Below, piece by piece: positions 16,417-25,534 of a DNA stretch of 50,549 bases. How positions within the stretch are numbered: the stretch's first letter is position 1; each line of letters opens with the position of its first letter. The notes under the pieces are model-generated. The model searched no databases and had not been told where the DNA came from. It saw nothing but the letters and a program-made list of their open reading frames with translations. The stretch spans positions 1 through 50,549 of the forward strand of contig JACKDQ010000020.1 of NCBI GenBank assembly GCA_020633415.1. The letters are read 5' to 3'. The position numbers and the translations under genes were made by a program. Source of the stretch: Deltaproteobacteria bacterium (GTDB taxonomy: Bacteria; Myxococcota_A; Polyangia; GCA-2747355).

Positions 16417-17676
16417 CTAGGCGATCACAACGCGATTGCGACCTTCGGCCTTCGCTCGATAAAGCAGTTCGTCGGCGCGCTTGAGTGCGGCCTCCACACT
16501 GTCGTGGCCCTCGGCCGAACAGGCGCCGATGCTGGCGCTTGGGCGCAAGCATGCTCCGTCATCGAGGGCGATTGCGACTTGAGCGATCGCGCTGCGCAAG
16601 CGCTCGAAATACGCTCGCCTTGAATCGGCCGCCCCGGTATTGACGGCAAGCAGGCAAAATTCTTCGCCACCGATGCGCGCCAAGATGTCTGTCGAGCGAA
16701 TGTTTCGGGTAATGACTTGGGCGACTTCGCGCAATACGCTGTCGCCAACGCCGTGCCCGTGCTGATCGTTGACTTGCTTAAAGTGGTCGAGGTCGATCAT
16801 CGCAAACGCCAGATCGAGTTGTTCGCGACGGTAGTTGGCCCAGAGCTGATTAGCGAGCGTGAAGAACTGGCGGCGATTGTTCAGGCCAGTCAGCGCGTCG
16901 CGAGTCGCCGCCTGCTCAAGTCCTTCGACCAAGTGAGCCATATCCAATGCGCGGCCGACGCGACAGAAGAATTCTTCAGGAGCGAACGGCTTGGGCAAGA
17001 AGTCATCGGCACCCGCTTTGATCAGTCTGGTCGACACGCTGGGGTCATCGGTGGACGACAGTCCGATGATCGGCAGGTTGTTGTAGCGCTGCTGCTTGCG
17101 CAGTTCGCGAACCAGCGCGAAACCATCGAGGTTGGGCATGTGGTAGTCGCAGACCACCAGCCGTACGCGCTCTGTTGTGCGCACGAGCTCGAGCGCTTGG
17201 GCACCATCTTTGGCCCCGAGCACTTGCAGGCCGAGGCGCGTCAATAGATCCGTGACCTGTTTGCGCGCCGTCGACGAGTCGTCAGCGACGACAGCGAGGC
17301 TGCCACGGTTGCGCAACACGCGACCGAGCACAGCTTGCAGATAGCGCAAACTGGCAAGCTGGTCTTTGACGATATAGTCCAGCACGCCCAGACGCCAGGC
17401 AGACTCGCGCAGCGTCGTATTGTCAGACCCGGAAAACACCATCGTCGCGTAGTCCTGGCAAACGAGTGCCTCGAGCACCTCTTGACCCGTGCCATCGGGC
17501 AGATGCAGATCGACCAGCGCAGCGACGATCCGCGCCCCTGCTTGCTCGCGAAGCGCCAGACCCTGCTTGAGTGTTTTGGCGATCAGCGGCTCAGCGCCGA
17601 GATCCGTTGCAGACTTTTCCAGCAGTCGCGAAAAGACGTTGGCATCTTCGACGATCAGGATCGCGGGCTTTTCCAT
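16417..17676 (-). CDS. Response-regulator diguanylate cyclase (REC-REC-GGDEF)
   Basis: The 419-residue protein has two receiver domains and a cyclase. REC1 (about 4-118) has phospho-acceptor Asp56 and Lys104. REC2 (about 127-240) has Asp177 in CDYHMPN and Lys229 in LPKPF. The GGDEF domain (about 260-419) carries an intact GGEEF active site at 336-340. An RxxD product-inhibition site (RSTD, 327-330) lies exactly five residues before it. It should make cyclic di-GMP in the cytoplasm when phosphorylated, with feedback inhibition. PleD has the same order, but there the second receiver is degenerate; here both look intact. No cognate histidine kinase is in the window. Confidence 0.94.
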   Translation of the reverse strand: MEKPAILIVEDANVFSRLLEKSATDLGAEPLIAKTLKQGLALREQAGARIVAALVDLHLPDGTGQEVLEALVCQDYATMVFSGSDNTTLRESAWRLGVLDYIVKDQLASLRYLQAVLGRVLRNRGSLAVVADDSSTARKQVTDLLTRLGLQVLGAKDGAQALELVRTTERVRLVVCDYHMPNLDGFALVRELRKQQRYNNLPIIGLSSTDDPSVSTRLIKAGADDFLPKPFAPEEFFCRVGRALDMAHLVEGLEQAATRDALTGLNNRRQFFTLANQLWANYRREQLDLAFAMIDLDHFKQVNDQHGHGVGDSVLREVAQVITRNIRSTDILARIGGEEFCLLAVNTGAADSRRAYFERLRSAIAQVAIALDDGACLRPSASIGACSAEGHDSVEAALKRADELLYRAKAEGRNRVVIA

Positions 17677-18023
17677 TTAGCTAAACGTATCAGAGATCAA
17701 ACGGTTAGTCAGTCGGCGCCATGCCCGACGGCGCCCAAAGCAAACAGTCGGTGCGGCGCTCGCGTTTGCTTTTAATCGTTGCGCCACCAGCCTCGCCAGC
17801 GCGGCCTTGATCTGCCGGCGGTGCGCGACGCACCCTCGGTTGCTGCGCGTGCCTGTCCCGCTAGATCGTCGACTCTAGGTCGCTTTTTCGCGTCAGCTGG
17901 TCAGCCCGGGCAGCTCCCTCGCGATACAGCCCCAAAACCAACCCACTTTCCATCGCGTCGCGCGAGCGCTTGATCCGTCGGCCAACGCGCGCGATGATGC
18001 GCCAGCATTTCAGGGGGGTAGTG
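17677..18023. other. Intergenic region upstream of the aromatic degradation operon
   Basis: This 347-bp region lies between the divergent diguanylate cyclase gene and had and must carry the promoter of the benzoyl-CoA operon. I see no ORF with coding character. GGCGCC occurs at 17715-17720 and again at 17730-17735. AGGGGGG just before 18024 is the ribosome-binding site of had. No convincing -35/-10 pair or known regulator site is identified. Confidence 0.6.
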
Positions 18024-19082
18024 ATGGTTGCGACGCAACTGGTCGCTTGGCAAATGGTGAAAAGCGACGCTCCGTTAGAGCGGCGCGAGGTGGCGCTGCC
18101 GTCGCCGCAAGACGACCAAGTGTTGGTCGAGATCGCAGGCTGCGGCTTGTGTCACACGGACCTGTCTTTTCTCTACGGCGGTGTGAAGACCAAAAAGGAG
18201 TTGCCGCTCACCTTGGGCCACGAGTTCGCCGGTACGGTGATCGCTAGCGGCAAAGGGGCTGAGGCTTGGCAGGGAGCGCGGGTGATCGTGCCCGCCGTCT
18301 TGCCCTGCGGTCGCTGTGCACTTTGCGAGAGCGGTCGCGGTCGGATCTGCCGCAAGCAGGTGATGCCGGGCAACGACATCGATGGCGGCTTTGCGACCCA
18401 TGCGATCGTGCCGGCCCGTTACCTCTGCCGCGTGCCCGACAGTTGCAAACTCGACCTCTGGGAGCTGGGCGTGATCGCCGACGCAGTGACCACGCCTTAT
18501 CAAGCGATGGAGCGAGCCCGCGTCGCCAAGAACGATCTGGTGGTGGTGATCGGCGTCGGGGGTATCGGTACATATGGCGTACAGATCGCTGCGGCACGCG
18601 GCGCCCAAGTGATCGCCGTGGACGTGGTGCAAAGCAAGCTGGCGATGATCAGCGAATATGGCGCGAGCAAGACCGTCGATGCCAGCAGTCTCGACAGCAA
18701 ACAGCTGCGCGAGGCGGTGCGCTCAGCGGCCAAGGATATCGGTGCCGATCGGATCGGCTGGAAAGTCTTTGAAATGTCCGGCACCGGTGCGGGTCAGGCC
18801 ACGGCCTTTGACCTATTGACCTTTGGCGGCACGATCGGCTTCGTTGGTTTCACGATGGACAAGATCCCCGTTCGTCTGGGCAACTTGATGGCCTTTGACG
18901 CGACGCTGTTCGGTAACTGGGGCTGCCTGCCACAGCTTTACCCGGCCGCCCTCGACTTGGTGCTCACGGATAAGGTCAAGGTGCGTCCGTTCGTCGAGCG
19001 ACACCCGCTCGAGCAGATCAACGAAGTGCTCGCTGCCGCTCACGCGCATAAGCTACAAAAGCGCGCGGTGCTAACCCCGTGA
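18024..19082 (+). CDS. had: 6-hydroxycyclohex-1-ene-1-carbonyl-CoA dehydrogenase
   Basis: This 352-residue zinc-dependent medium-chain dehydrogenase has catalytic zinc ligands Cys43 (CGLCHTD) and His66-Glu67 (GHEFAG). Structural zinc ligands Cys95, 98, 101 and 109 lie in CGRCALCESGRGRIC. The NAD motif GVGGIG is present. In the Thauera-type pathway this enzyme oxidises 6-hydroxycyclohex-1-ene-1-carbonyl-CoA to the 6-oxo compound. The operon context with oah, dch and bcr genes makes this assignment much stronger than sequence alone. The start at 18024 follows AGGGGGG and removes an Arg-rich upstream extension; GTG at 18021 is the alternative. The stop overlaps the next gene's GTG start (GTGA). 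Confidence 0.91.
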   Translation: MVATQLVAWQMVKSDAPLERREVALPSPQDDQVLVEIAGCGLCHTDLSFLYGGVKTKKELPLTLGHEFAGTVIASGKGAEAWQGARVIVPAVLPCGRCALCESGRGRICRKQVMPGNDIDGGFATHAIVPARYLCRVPDSCKLDLWELGVIADAVTTPYQAMERARVAKNDLVVVIGVGGIGTYGVQIAAARGAQVIAVDVVQSKLAMISEYGASKTVDASSLDSKQLREAVRSAAKDIGADRIGWKVFEMSGTGAGQATAFDLLTFGGTIGFVGFTMDKIPVRLGNLMAFDATLFGNWGCLPQLYPAALDLVLTDKVKVRPFVERHPLEQINEVLAAAHAHKLQKRAVLTP

Positions 19083-19915
19083 CCGCTGTCGCGGGCCCGA
19101 ACGAGCTACTCAAGGGGCGTGTAGCAGTCATCACCGGCGCGGGTCGCGGGATCGGCCGGGGCGTCGCTGAATGTTTTGTTGCCCAGGGCGCGCGGGTGGT
19201 GATCAACGACCTCGAGGCTGACGCCGCCGCCGAGGCGCTGGCCGCTTGCCAAGCCGCAGCTGGCGCGGGCGTAGCCCTGGCTCACGCAGGCTCGGTCGCT
19301 GACGCCGATTACGCGGCCGAGCTGATGAAGGCGACCATCGAGACCTTCGGCAAGATCGATATCCTCGTCAACAATGCTGGCCTGTCGCGCGACGCGATGC
19401 TGCACAACATGAGCAGCGAATCCTGGCGGCAGGTGATCGACGTCAACCTGGGTGGAACCTACAACTGCTGCCATGCTGCCGCGCCGTACCTACGCGACGT
19501 CGCCAAGGCCGAACTCGCTGAGCGTGGCGAGGTTGCCTACCATCGCAAGGTCATCAACTATTCGTCGACGGCAGCGATCAACGGCAACATCGGCCAGTGT
19601 AATTACGCTGCGGCGAAGATGGGGAACATCGGCCTGACCCGTGCGCTCGCCCGCGAATGGGCGCCGTTTCGCATCAACGTAAACGCCGTCGCTCCGGGCT
19701 TTACCGAGACACGCATGACGCAACCCAAAGAGGATGGCGATGGAAAGCTCGGCATCCCGCGTGCCCAACGCGCTGCGTTTATCGCGCGTCTGCCGTTCGG
19801 TCGGCCAGCCAGCCCAGCTGATGTGGCCAACGTAGTGCTGTTTTTTGCCAGTCCGCTTTCGGATTGGGTAACCGGTCAAGAGATCAATGTTAGCGGTGGC
19901 CATCAGATCCCCTGA
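19079..19915 (+). CDS. SDR oxidoreductase, candidate 3-hydroxyacyl-CoA (3-hydroxypimelyl-CoA) dehydrogenase
   Basis: The 278-residue classical short-chain dehydrogenase has TGAGRGIG (19-26), the NNAG motif in LVNNAGLSRDAML, a catalytic Ser (NYSSTAAINGN), and Tyr-x3-Lys in NYAAAKMG. The phrases VINDLEADAA and GNIGQCNYAAAKMG resemble the dehydrogenase half of MFE-2-type hydroxyacyl-CoA dehydrogenases. Its position between had and oah suggests it oxidises 3-hydroxypimelyl-CoA, the product of Oah, for beta-oxidation. A second possibility is a role on cyclic hydroxyacyl-CoA, as for Rhodopseudomonas BadH. The start is a GTG inside the had stop (four-base overlap), and the gap to oah is 26 bp. Confidence 0.88.
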   Translation: MTAVAGPNELLKGRVAVITGAGRGIGRGVAECFVAQGARVVINDLEADAAAEALAACQAAAGAGVALAHAGSVADADYAAELMKATIETFGKIDILVNNAGLSRDAMLHNMSSESWRQVIDVNLGGTYNCCHAAAPYLRDVAKAELAERGEVAYHRKVINYSSTAAINGNIGQCNYAAAKMGNIGLTRALAREWAPFRINVNAVAPGFTETRMTQPKEDGDGKLGIPRAQRAAFIARLPFGRPASPADVANVVLFFASPLSDWVTGQEINVSGGHQIP

Positions 19916-19941
19916 TCTATTGGCTGCAAGGAGAGCGTCCC

Positions 19942-21036
19942 ATGGTTCAGTTCAAAGACCATAATCTAACGAAGGCGGACTTCAGCGCGGTGCTATACGA
20001 AAAGCGCCCCGTTCTGGATGTCGATGGTACGCCGGCCGAGGGGCTGCACAACATCTGGATCACGATCAACAACCCCTCGCAGCTCAACTCGTACACCACC
20101 GAGAGTGTCAAAGAGTTGATCCTGGCATTTCGCCGAGCAGCAAATGATCGTGCGGCGGTCGCCGTCGTTTTCACCGGCGCCGGCGATCGCGCGTTTTGTA
20201 CGGGCGGTAACACCAAAGAGTACGCCGAGTATTACGCCGGACAGCCCGAAGAGTACCGCCAATACATGCGGCTGTTTAACGACATGGTTACGGCGATCCT
20301 CCATTGCGACAAGCCAGTGATCTGCCGGGTCAACGGCATGCGTATCGGTGGCGGCCAAGAGATCGGCATGGCCTGCGATTTTTCGATCGCGCAGGACTTG
20401 GCGCGCTTCGGTCAAGCCGGTCCCAAGCACGGCAGTGCACCGATCGGCGGTAGCACCGACTTTTTGGCGGCCTACGTCGGCGTTGAGCGCGCGATGCTCT
20501 CCTGCACCGCTTGCGAGCCTTGGTCGGCGCACAAGTCATTTCAGCTGGGGCTCTTGACCGAGATCGTTCCGGCGCTCAAGGTCGACGGAAAGTTCGTGCC
20601 CAACCCGCTGGTGCATACCGAGTTCGTCACCGACGACTACGGTCGCTCGCTCTATGGTGAGAGCAAGACAGGCGATGAGCTGAAAAAGGCCAAGGCGCTG
20701 CTCAAGAACGGTACCGTCGACCTTTCGCTGCTCGACGCGGCGGTCGACAAACTCGCTACGGCGCTATTGATGACGATGCCCGGCTGTCTGTCGCAGACCA
20801 TCGAGCAGGTTCGCAAACACAAACTGATGCACTGGGATCGCAACCGTGAAACCAGTCGCGCTTGGCTCGGTCTCAATATGCTCACCGAAGCCAACGCCGG
20901 CTTCCGCGCCTTCAACGACGGCGATCGTGAGAGCGGTCGAGAAGTCGACTTCGTCGAATTGCGTCGTTTGCTGGCGCAAGGCGAGAAGTGGGGAGAGGAC
21001 CTGATCCAAGCGGTGCATCCCAAAGGTGGGAAGTAG
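19942..21036 (+). CDS. oah: 6-oxocyclohex-1-ene-1-carbonyl-CoA hydrolase (ring-opening)
   Basis: This 364-residue crotonase-superfamily enzyme is about 100 residues longer than ordinary enoyl-CoA hydratases, as expected for Oah. Visible features are NNPSQLNSYT, the oxyanion segment FCTGGNTKEYAEYYAG, NGMRIGGGQEIGMACD, and FGQAGPKHGSAPIGG. It adds water to 6-oxocyclohex-1-ene-1-carbonyl-CoA and hydrolytically cleaves the ring to give 3-hydroxypimelyl-CoA. AAGGAGA at 19928-19934 is a good ribosome-binding site. Three bases separate its stop from dch. Confidence 0.94.
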   Translation: MVQFKDHNLTKADFSAVLYEKRPVLDVDGTPAEGLHNIWITINNPSQLNSYTTESVKELILAFRRAANDRAAVAVVFTGAGDRAFCTGGNTKEYAEYYAGQPEEYRQYMRLFNDMVTAILHCDKPVICRVNGMRIGGGQEIGMACDFSIAQDLARFGQAGPKHGSAPIGGSTDFLAAYVGVERAMLSCTACEPWSAHKSFQLGLLTEIVPALKVDGKFVPNPLVHTEFVTDDYGRSLYGESKTGDELKKAKALLKNGTVDLSLLDAAVDKLATALLMTMPGCLSQTIEQVRKHKLMHWDRNRETSRAWLGLNMLTEANAGFRAFNDGDRESGREVDFVELRRLLAQGEKWGEDLIQAVHPKGGK

Positions 21037-21039
21037 TCG

Positions 21040-21810
21040 ATGAGTGATACCCTAGTCGTTCGCGATGAGCAAAATGGCCAGCTGCGGCGTTTGATCCTCA
21101 ACACGCCCAAGGCCAACGTGCTCGACGCGGAGATGGTCGCTGCGCTACGCGGTCAGCTTCAGATGGTCGCCGAGAGCAGCGATAAGCCCAAGTTGTTGGT
21201 GTTCGAAGGAGAAGGTAAGCACTTCTCCTTCGGTGCCTCGGTCGAAGAGCACCTGCCTGCTTCGGTCGCCCAAATGCTCGAGGGCTTTCATGCCTTCTTT
21301 CGCGAATTGGAAGCGCTGGCGATTCCCACCGCGGCGATTGTGCGCGGGCAGTGCCTCGGTGGCGGCCTCGAAGTCGCTGCATTTTGTGGCCGGGTCTTTG
21401 CCGAGTCGTCGGCGGTTTTCGCCGTACCGGAAATCAAGCTCGGCGTCTTCCCGCCGATCGGTGCGCTAATTCTGCCCTGGCGTTGTGGTGGCGCGCGTGC
21501 GAGCGAGTTGGTGATCAGCGGCCGCTCGGTCGCCGCCGAGGAGGCGCTGGCGATTGGTTTGGTCGATGAGCTTGCCGACGATGCCGAGCAAGCGCTCGCT
21601 GCTTGGTGGGAGCGATCGCTCGCCGCCCACTCAGCTGTCGCGCTGCGCTTCGCCTGGCAGGCGGCGCGTCGACCGATCGCACGAGCGCTCGAAGAGGAGC
21701 TGCCCAAGCTGGAGAAACTCTACCTCGAGCAACTGATGGCCTGCGAGGACCCGGTTGAAGGCCTCAATGCATTTCTGGAGCGGCGCCCGCCGCAATGGAG
21801 GCACCGTTGA
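21040..21810 (+). CDS. dch: Cyclohexa-1,5-dienecarbonyl-CoA hydratase
   Basis: The 256-residue crotonase-family protein matches the length of Dch. Conserved parts are LNTPKANVLDAEMV, FSFGASVEEHLP (the characteristic substitution of the usual AGAD oxyanion loop), RGQCLGGGLEVA and PEIKLGVFPPIG. It adds water to the 1,5-dienoyl-CoA made by benzoyl-CoA reductase to give 6-hydroxycyclohex-1-ene-1-carbonyl-CoA, the substrate of Had. Its last 16 bases overlap the start of bcrC, suggesting coupled translation. Confidence 0.93.
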   Translation: MSDTLVVRDEQNGQLRRLILNTPKANVLDAEMVAALRGQLQMVAESSDKPKLLVFEGEGKHFSFGASVEEHLPASVAQMLEGFHAFFRELEALAIPTAAIVRGQCLGGGLEVAAFCGRVFAESSAVFAVPEIKLGVFPPIGALILPWRCGGARASELVISGRSVAAEEALAIGLVDELADDAEQALAAWWERSLAAHSAVALRFAWQAARRPIARALEEELPKLEKLYLEQLMACEDPVEGLNAFLERRPPQWRHR

Positions 21811-22973
21811 CGCGCGAAGAGATCGTAGCCTGGGCACGCGAGTGCTATGAGGACCTCGAGTTTTCCGCTGCCCGCAAGTGGTTGGCGCAAGACCCTGCTC
21901 GCAAGGCGATCGGCTTTTTGCCGGTCTATGCACCGCGTGAACTGATTCACGCCTGCGGCATGTTGCCGGTCGGCATCTATGGTGGTGGCGATCAGCTGGA
22001 GATCATCCGCGGCGATGCGTTCTATCAATCCTATATCTGCCATTTGCCGCGCTCGGTCGTTGAGCTCGGCCAAACCGGCCGGTTGGATTTCCTCTCGGGT
22101 GTGCTGTTTCCATCGACCTGCGATGTGATCCGCAACCTCTCGGGGATCTGGCAGCTGCTCAGTCCCGAGCTGTACGTACGCTATGTCGACGTGCCGCAGA
22201 TCCGCGACGTGGAGACCGGTGGCAAGTTCTGGCGTCGTGAACTGCAGACGCTGGTCGATGACCTCGGACGAGTAGCGGGAAAGACCCCGAATGATGCGGT
22301 CCTGCGCCAGTCGATCGCACTCTACAACGATGTGCGGGCGACGATCTCCGCGCTCTATCGGATCCGCTGCGATGAACCCTGGCGCATTCCGACCGAAGAG
22401 CTGTATCTGCTGTTGCGTGCGGGCGAAGTGGTTCCCCCCGAGGAGTTTTTGCAGCGTGCCAAAGCCTACATTGAGGCGACGGCGAGCGATCCGCTGCCGA
22501 AAAAGGATCGCGTGCGCGTGATCGTCGTCGGTGCGTTTTGCGAGCAACCTCCTTTGGGCTTGATCAAGACGATCGAGCGTTCCGGCTGCTATATCGTCGA
22601 CGACGATCTGCTGGTTGGCAACCGGATGATCACTCAGCCTGTGGCCACCGATGGCGATCCGCTGACCCATCTGGCCAACGCCTTCGTCGAGCATGGCGAG
22701 CGGACCTCGGTGCTCTATGAGGAGCGTCCCGAGGGCAAGCGCACGCTGATGAAAGAGCGCATCGACGCGGCGAAGGCCGACGGCATTATCTTCGCTGCGC
22801 CGAGCTTCTGCGATCCGGCGCTGCTCGACCGGCCGATGCTTCGTGCCGGAGCGGAGGCCGAGGGTATCCCGTGCATCGCGTTTCAATACGCGGAGAACAC
22901 CGGGCAGTTTCAGCAGTTCCGCGAGCAGACCGGAACGTTTTCCGACTCGATCAAGTTGTGGGGAGGTCAGTAG
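21795..22973 (+). CDS. bcrC: Benzoyl-CoA reductase subunit C
   Basis: The 392-residue HgdB/BcrB-C family protein is one of the two subunits forming the substrate-reducing half of class I (ATP-dependent) benzoyl-CoA reductase. Motifs include GFLPVYAPRELIHACGMLPVG (split here as GFLPVYAPREL and HACGMLPVG), FPSTCDVIRNLSG, a Cys in AFCEQPP and APSFCDPALLD; the cysteines are candidate [4Fe-4S] ligands. With BcrB it holds benzoyl-CoA for two-electron dearomatisation. It starts inside dch, and three bases precede bcrB. Confidence 0.93.
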   Translation: MEAPLTREEIVAWARECYEDLEFSAARKWLAQDPARKAIGFLPVYAPRELIHACGMLPVGIYGGGDQLEIIRGDAFYQSYICHLPRSVVELGQTGRLDFLSGVLFPSTCDVIRNLSGIWQLLSPELYVRYVDVPQIRDVETGGKFWRRELQTLVDDLGRVAGKTPNDAVLRQSIALYNDVRATISALYRIRCDEPWRIPTEELYLLLRAGEVVPPEEFLQRAKAYIEATASDPLPKKDRVRVIVVGAFCEQPPLGLIKTIERSGCYIVDDDLLVGNRMITQPVATDGDPLTHLANAFVEHGERTSVLYEERPEGKRTLMKERIDAAKADGIIFAAPSFCDPALLDRPMLRAGAEAEGIPCIAFQYAENTGQFQQFREQTGTFSDSIKLWGGQ

Positions 22974-22976
22974 CCG

Positions 22977-24257
22977 ATGGCTGAGAATATCGACGTGCAA
23001 AAAGACCACTCGATGGTCCTGCAAAAGCAGATGATCGCCGAGCACTATCAGCGGTTGGCCGATGCGCCAAAGACGGGGGATAAGGTCGTCTACACCTTCG
23101 TCCCTGGAAATCTCACCGAGCTGATCCGCTCGTTCGGCGCGCTGCCGGTCCTACCCGAGATCAACGCGTTGCAGTCGGGGATGCGTGGCAAAAGTCGCGA
23201 CTACATCGCTGAGGCGGAACGCCGCGGCCACTCGGAGGATGTCTGCACCTACGTCAAGTGCGACCTCGGTATGGTCAAAGGTGGCAACATCGGTCCGACC
23301 GGACTGCCCCTACCCAAGCCGGACCTGCTGCTGCTCTCCTACACCGGCTGTTACACCTTCATGAAGTGGTTTGAGCTGCTTCGCGAAGAGTACGATTGTC
23401 CGACCGTCTTTTTGCAGATTCCCTACCAGGGTGCCGGCGAGCTCGAACCGGAACATCGCAAGTACGTTGTCGATCAGATCAAAGAGAAGGTCATTCCGGC
23501 GCTTGAACAGGTGACCGGTCGCAAGTACGACGAAGATGGTTTGCGGCGGCGTTTGGGGCTAGCCGCGCAAGCCGAAGATGACTTGGTCGCGGTGTTGCAG
23601 TCGGCCAAGCAAAAGCCCAGCCCAATCGACGCCTACTTCGGTGGCGTCTACTACATCGGGCCGATCTTCTCGGCGTTTCGTGGCACCGAAGAAGGCGTCG
23701 CCTACTATCGCGAACTTCGCAAAGAGGTTGAAGCGCGCACCGCCCAGAAGCGCGGACCGATTACGCCTGATGGTCCACTCGACGATCAGCGCTATCGGTT
23801 GGTTGTCGAAGGGCCGCCCAACTGGACCCACTTCCGCGACTTTTGGCGGATGTTCTCGAGCTGGCAGGCGGTCGTCGTCGCCTCAACCTATACCAAGGTC
23901 GGCGGGACCTATGACTTCGGCTTCCGTCACGACGAACAAGATCCGCTCGGGACAATGGCCGATTACTGTGGCGGCTGCTACACGAACCTAAACCTGCCCT
24001 CGCGTGTCGACATGCTCTGCAACTACATCGAGGAGTACGGCGCCAATGGCTTTCTGATCAACTCGGTTAAGTCCTGCAACTCCTTTTCCGCGGGCCAGCT
24101 GATGATGCTCCGCGAGGTTGAAAAGCGTACCGGGATTCCGGGGGCGTTCATCGAATCGGATCTCGTCGACCCGCGCTATTTCTCGCCGGCAAACATCAAG
24201 AACCGCCTGGAAAGCTATCTGCAGATGATCGACGCGCGCGCTCAGGGAGGCAACTGA
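22977..24257 (+). CDS. bcrB: Benzoyl-CoA reductase subunit B
   Basis: The 426-residue HgdB/BcrB-C family protein is the partner of BcrC. It contains the family start region with FVPGNLTELIRSFGALPV, then CTYVKCDLG, SYTGCYTFMKWFELL, a second domain with GGCYTNLNLPSRVDM, and INSVKSCNSFSAGQ with Cys residues suited to iron-sulfur binding. GGAGGT at 22962-22967 precedes its ATG. Its TGA shares one base with the ATG of bcrA (TGATG), which usually means re-initiation and equal synthesis of the subunits. Confidence 0.94.
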   Translation: MAENIDVQKDHSMVLQKQMIAEHYQRLADAPKTGDKVVYTFVPGNLTELIRSFGALPVLPEINALQSGMRGKSRDYIAEAERRGHSEDVCTYVKCDLGMVKGGNIGPTGLPLPKPDLLLLSYTGCYTFMKWFELLREEYDCPTVFLQIPYQGAGELEPEHRKYVVDQIKEKVIPALEQVTGRKYDEDGLRRRLGLAAQAEDDLVAVLQSAKQKPSPIDAYFGGVYYIGPIFSAFRGTEEGVAYYRELRKEVEARTAQKRGPITPDGPLDDQRYRLVVEGPPNWTHFRDFWRMFSSWQAVVVASTYTKVGGTYDFGFRHDEQDPLGTMADYCGGCYTNLNLPSRVDMLCNYIEEYGANGFLINSVKSCNSFSAGQLMMLREVEKRTGIPGAFIESDLVDPRYFSPANIKNRLESYLQMIDARAQGGN

Positions 24258-25534
24258 TGCAATGTACGGTTGGCATCGACCTCGGTTCAACCACGACAAA
24301 GGCGGTGATCCTCGACGAGAACTGCAATGTTCTCGGCCGCGGCATCACCAACTCGCGGTCGAATTATGATCTCGCCGCCAAGATCGCGGCCGAAGAGGCA
24401 CGGACGACGGCGCGCTTCGCGCTGTTGCGCAAGGCTGTCGAGCAGGCCGCCGGTGAAGCGGTGCTCGAGCGGCTACTGCGCTCGTTTCGTCTGAGCCAAA
24501 CGCTGGCGCAGCTCAAACGCCTCGAGGCGATCATCGCCCGCGAGGCCGAGCGCTCCGTCGCCGACAAGCTCAAGAAGCCGGCGCTCACGGTGATCGAGAC
24601 GCTGTTTCGTCGGATCGAGGATGAAGAGCACAGCTGGTTCGCCCAAGACGATGCTTCGCCGCGTTCAGACTTCTTCCGCGATGCGGTTGGTTCGAGCTAC
24701 ATGCGGATTGCCGAAGAGATCGGTGATCCCAACGGCGTTAGCTTTGATCTGCTCGTCGGGCTTTACGACAAGTGCATAATTCGCGTCGAGAACGAGCCGC
24801 TCGAGCTTGGTTTCCGCGACCATATTGGTAGTGCCCTCGAGCGCCTAGGTAATCCAAGCGAGGTGGTCAAGGGCGTCGAAAACGCGGTGAACATCGAGCT
24901 TAAAGAGGTTTGCACAGTCGGTACGGGCTATGGCCGGGCGCGCTTACCCTTCCCCAAGGAGTGGATTCGCTCGGAGATCCTTTGCCACGGCCTTGGTGCC
25001 CACGCGATGTTTCCGCAGACGCGGACGGTGCTCGATATCGGTGGGCAGGATACCAAGGCAATCCAGGTCGATCACCGGGGGATCGTGACCAGTTTCCAGA
25101 TGAACGATCGTTGTGCTGCGGGTTGTGGTCGCTATCTCGGCTATATCGCTGACGAGATGAATATCGGCTTGCATGAGCTGGGTCCGTTGGCCGAGCAGGC
25201 GACGCGACAGGTCAAGATCAACTCGACCTGCACGGTGTTTGCCGGCGCTGAGTTGCGCGAGCGACTCTCGCTAGGTGAGCGCCGCGAGGACATCCTCGCC
25301 GGCCTGCATCGCGCGATCATCTTGCGAGCGATGAGTTTGCTGGCGCGCTCGGGCGGTATTGACGACGAATTCACCTTCACCGGTGGTGTAGCCCGCAACC
25401 CGGCTGCGGTGACGGCGCTGCGTAAGCTGGTCGAAGAAAACTATGGCGAGCGGAAATTGAACATCTCGCCGGACAGCATCTATACGGGCGCGCTCGGTGG
25501 CGCGTTGTTTGCTCATCGGGAGGCAGCGGCATGA
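24257..25534 (+). CDS. bcrA: Benzoyl-CoA reductase subunit A (ATPase / electron activator)
   Basis: The 425-residue protein of the BcrAD/BadFG ATPase family (ASKHA fold, as in HgdC) couples ATP hydrolysis to low-potential electron transfer from a ferredoxin. The phosphate-binding motif GIDLGSTTTKAV lies at 5-16 and the second motif LDIGGQDTKAI follows. Cluster ligands are Cys286 and Cys290 (RCAAGCGR), and Cys325 lies in STCTVFAGAE. A helical insertion of about 150 residues near residues 55-200 gives the long form. As I recall, the long BcrA plus short BcrD pair fits the Thauera/Rhodopseudomonas type better than the Azoarcus Bzd type. Four bases overlap bcrD. Confidence 0.94.
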   Translation: MQCTVGIDLGSTTTKAVILDENCNVLGRGITNSRSNYDLAAKIAAEEARTTARFALLRKAVEQAAGEAVLERLLRSFRLSQTLAQLKRLEAIIAREAERSVADKLKKPALTVIETLFRRIEDEEHSWFAQDDASPRSDFFRDAVGSSYMRIAEEIGDPNGVSFDLLVGLYDKCIIRVENEPLELGFRDHIGSALERLGNPSEVVKGVENAVNIELKEVCTVGTGYGRARLPFPKEWIRSEILCHGLGAHAMFPQTRTVLDIGGQDTKAIQVDHRGIVTSFQMNDRCAAGCGRYLGYIADEMNIGLHELGPLAEQATRQVKINSTCTVFAGAELRERLSLGERREDILAGLHRAIILRAMSLLARSGGIDDEFTFTGGVARNPAAVTALRKLVEENYGERKLNISPDSIYTGALGGALFAHREAAA

